Assembly: GCA_036564195.1 (NCBI GenBank)
Contig: DATCLA010000070.1
Span: 1-7,517, forward strand
Origin: DATCLA01 sp036564195
Lineage (GTDB): Bacteria; Bacillota; UBA4882; UBA8346
Length of the DNA: 7,517 nucleotides
Direction of reading: 5' to 3'
Shown here: positions 6,558 to 7,517 of the stretch, piece by piece
Layout of the letters: each line of letters begins with the position of its first letter
Position numbering within the stretch: the stretch's first letter is position 1
Position numbers and translations under genes: made by a program
The notes under the pieces: model-generated
Seen by the model: only the letters and a program-made list of their open reading frames with translations
What the model was told of the DNA's origin: nothing
Databases searched by the model: none

Positions 6558-6585
6558 ATTATACTCGGTTAGTTTTATAAATCAA
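6558..6585 (-). promoter_or_regulatory. Sigma-A promoter of cimA
   Basis: Read on the minus strand, TTGATT (6585-6580; 4 of 6 to TTGACA) is followed after 16 bases by a perfect TATAAT (6563-6558). Transcription would start near 6551, leaving a leader of only about 30 bases, which has no room for a T-box or peptide attenuator. Control, if any, is therefore by a protein at the promoter or by allostery of the enzyme. Confidence 0.75.
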
Positions 6586-6626
6586 TTGCTACTATTGGTT
6601 GCTTTCGGAAAAGCAGCTTTTGATTA

Positions 6627-6638
6627 TTGTAATTACAA
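6627..6638. promoter_or_regulatory. Perfect 12-bp palindrome, candidate operator
   Basis: TTGTAATTACAA is an exact inverted repeat about 42 bases upstream of the cimA -35 box. Two-fold symmetric sites of this length and AT-rich kind are bound by dimeric regulators such as GntR, MarR or Fur-like proteins. No matching second copy was found by eye in the window, so the assignment is only suggestive. Confidence 0.35.
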
Positions 6639-6782
6639 ACAATTCAAATGTATGACATATCAGGTTAGAATTTAGGAACCGAAAATATTAGAATCTATTT
6701 TATCCTTTGTCAGCGGTGCTGTCAACGCTATTTCCACATCTCTTTCCGGACAGTTCGACTGTTTGGCAAAAGAAGATTAATC

Positions 6783-6810
6783 ACTTAAAACAGTACCTTT
6801 TCATAGAGTA
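6783..6810 (+). promoter_or_regulatory. Sigma-K-like (sporulation) promoter match upstream of the LysM gene
   Basis: AC (6783-6784), a 17-base spacer and CATAGAGTA (6802-6810) match the known sigma-K pattern AC-N16/17-CATAnnnTA. Transcription would start near 6815-6820, with a leader of about 45-50 bases. An overlapping TAATAT (6809-6814) could serve as a sigma-A -10 box, but no -35 box lies at the right distance. Evidence is by consensus only. Confidence 0.4.
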
Positions 6811-6864
6811 ATATACAAAAAAGTGTAGTGGTGCTTTTTTTGATGTAGGAGGGCGGACAATTGA

Positions 6865-7517
6865 ATGTTATTAAAAATTGTAAAAACTACCGAACTTCCT
6901 TTTGGCAAGCGCATTTTGGGCCGTGGCGCGCATGGCGCAGCAGTGCGCCAGCTGCAGGAAATACTGACGGATCAGGGATTTTATGCCGAGCCGGTTGACG
7001 GAAATTTTGGAATTTTAACCGAAGAAGCGGTAATGTTACTGCAAAAGGCCTTTCAGCTTAAAGTGGACGGGGTGGTTGGTCCGGCCACTTACAATGTTTT
7101 ACAACGCCTTAACCATCAGCCCAGTCGGATTATTTATACTGTTAAGAAAGGTGATCGGCTCACCGAAATCTCACGGCAATTTGGGGTCACAGTGACAGCC
7201 TGGAAGCGAATTGCGGACCCCCGCCGGGAGATCAAACGCATCTATCCCGGCATGAAACTGTTGCTTTACCAGAAAGCGCTCTTAACCTGGGAGGAAAATT
7301 TGAAAATGCCCGTTACCACTGTTAAGGTAAGCGGAACGGTCAATTCCGGGTTGCGGCTTGACAGCACCGGTGCAATCAACCCGGATCCTGTTAATCTGGA
7401 ACCGGATTCGTACTATTTAATTCAAGCCGATCCGGAAATTTGGGAGCAATGTTTGGCATCGAAAAAATATTGTCAAAAGGTAGCGGTCAAACTTCAGGCA
7501 TTGCAACAGTATAAATG
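6865..7517 (+). CDS. Peptidoglycan-binding (PG_binding_1) and LysM domain protein, 3' partial
   Basis: The frame is open from ATG 6865 to the window end (217 full codons), so the C-terminal part is missing. ATG 6865 is preceded by AGGAGGG (6847-6853) at 11 bases; a TTG at 6861 lies in another frame that stops within 50 codons. Residues about 17-82 form a PG_binding_1 domain (AVRQLQEILTDQGFY, VDGNFGILTEEAV, LLQKAFQLKVDGVVGPATYNVLQ). Residues about 90-136 form a LysM domain (YTVKKGDRLTEISRQFGV, IYPGMKLLLY). Both bind cell-wall glycans. No signal peptide is visible, which is unusual for a wall protein but common for spore-coat or cortex proteins made in the mother cell, such as SafA and YaaH. 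Residues 150-217 are an unassigned start of a further domain. A catalytic domain, for example a spore-type glycosidase, may follow outside the window (inference). Confidence 0.88.
   Translation, partial: MLLKIVKTTELPFGKRILGRGAHGAAVRQLQEILTDQGFYAEPVDGNFGILTEEAVMLLQKAFQLKVDGVVGPATYNVLQRLNHQPSRIIYTVKKGDRLTEISRQFGVTVTAWKRIADPRREIKRIYPGMKLLLYQKALLTWEENLKMPVTTVKVSGTVNSGLRLDSTGAINPDPVNLEPDSYYLIQADPEIWEQCLASKKYCQKVAVKLQALQQYK

Larger units (their letters stand above)
6521..6864. other. 344-base divergent intergenic region between cimA and the LysM gene
   Basis: It holds the cimA leader and promoter on the left (to 6585), a perfect 12-bp palindrome (6627-6638), an 8-bp hairpin with two G-T pairs and a 3-base loop (6747-6765, centred on CAGTTCGACTG), and the LysM gene promoter candidate and ribosome binding site on the right. 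Between 6817 and 6840 a run of six A and a G faces CTTTTTT across a 10-base loop; it is AU-only except for one pair and too weak to call a terminator. No coding frame or RNA gene was seen. Confidence 0.65.

Noticed and set aside
6817..6841. A-run/T-run hairpin in the LysM gene leader as an attenuator
   Set aside because: The stem is AU-only except one G-C pair, with no alternative pairing partner seen; stability would be very low.
6861..6996. TTG 6861 as the start of the LysM gene
   Set aside because: It is in a different frame that ends at a TGA after about 45 codons and contains no domain; ATG 6865 opens the PG_binding/LysM frame.

Overview
The window looks like chromosomal DNA from a spore-forming or related member of the Bacillota. 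The reasons are strong AGGAGG-type ribosome binding sites, GTG/TTG starts, sigma-A promoters with TATAAT boxes, a CimA-type citramalate synthase, and a PG_binding_1 + LysM protein preceded by a sporulation-like promoter match. The sequence alone does not fix the genus.

Layout. Positions 1-341 hold the 3' end of a sodium:solute symporter (SSS) gene. A 170-base gap follows, with two strong Shine-Dalgarno copies, a 13-codon open frame and a small hairpin; it may be the scar of a lost gene. Positions 513-2191 encode a two-gene transporter unit: a DctM/TRAP-like 451-residue permease and an unrecognised 102-residue membrane protein whose ribosome binding site overlaps the permease stop codon. A 19-bp hairpin flanked by A and T runs (2206-2249) closes this unit. 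An MFS transporter (2284-3432) starts 34 bases later and has no visible Shine-Dalgarno. A 480-base stretch (3433-3912) carries, on the minus strand, a decayed gene fragment interrupted by an 11-bp tandem duplication, and then a clear sigma-A promoter for a GntR/HutC-type regulator (3913-4680).

The regulator converges on a minus-strand citramalate synthase gene, cimA (4871-6520), which has its own sigma-A promoter. A 344-base divergent intergenic region with a perfect 12-bp palindrome and a sigma-K-like promoter match separates cimA from a plus-strand PG_binding_1/LysM gene (6865 to the window end, 3' partial).

How the genes fit together. The left half is a run of three unrelated secondary transporters on one strand with no catabolic enzyme in view, followed by a ligand-responsive repressor-type gene that could control them (inference). 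The right half is separate: cimA makes (R)-citramalate for the threonine-independent isoleucine route and stands alone, and the LysM gene belongs to cell-wall or spore-envelope functions. The most unusual items are the minimal TRAP-like pair with no DctQ and no binding protein in view, and the frameshifted minus-strand fragment.
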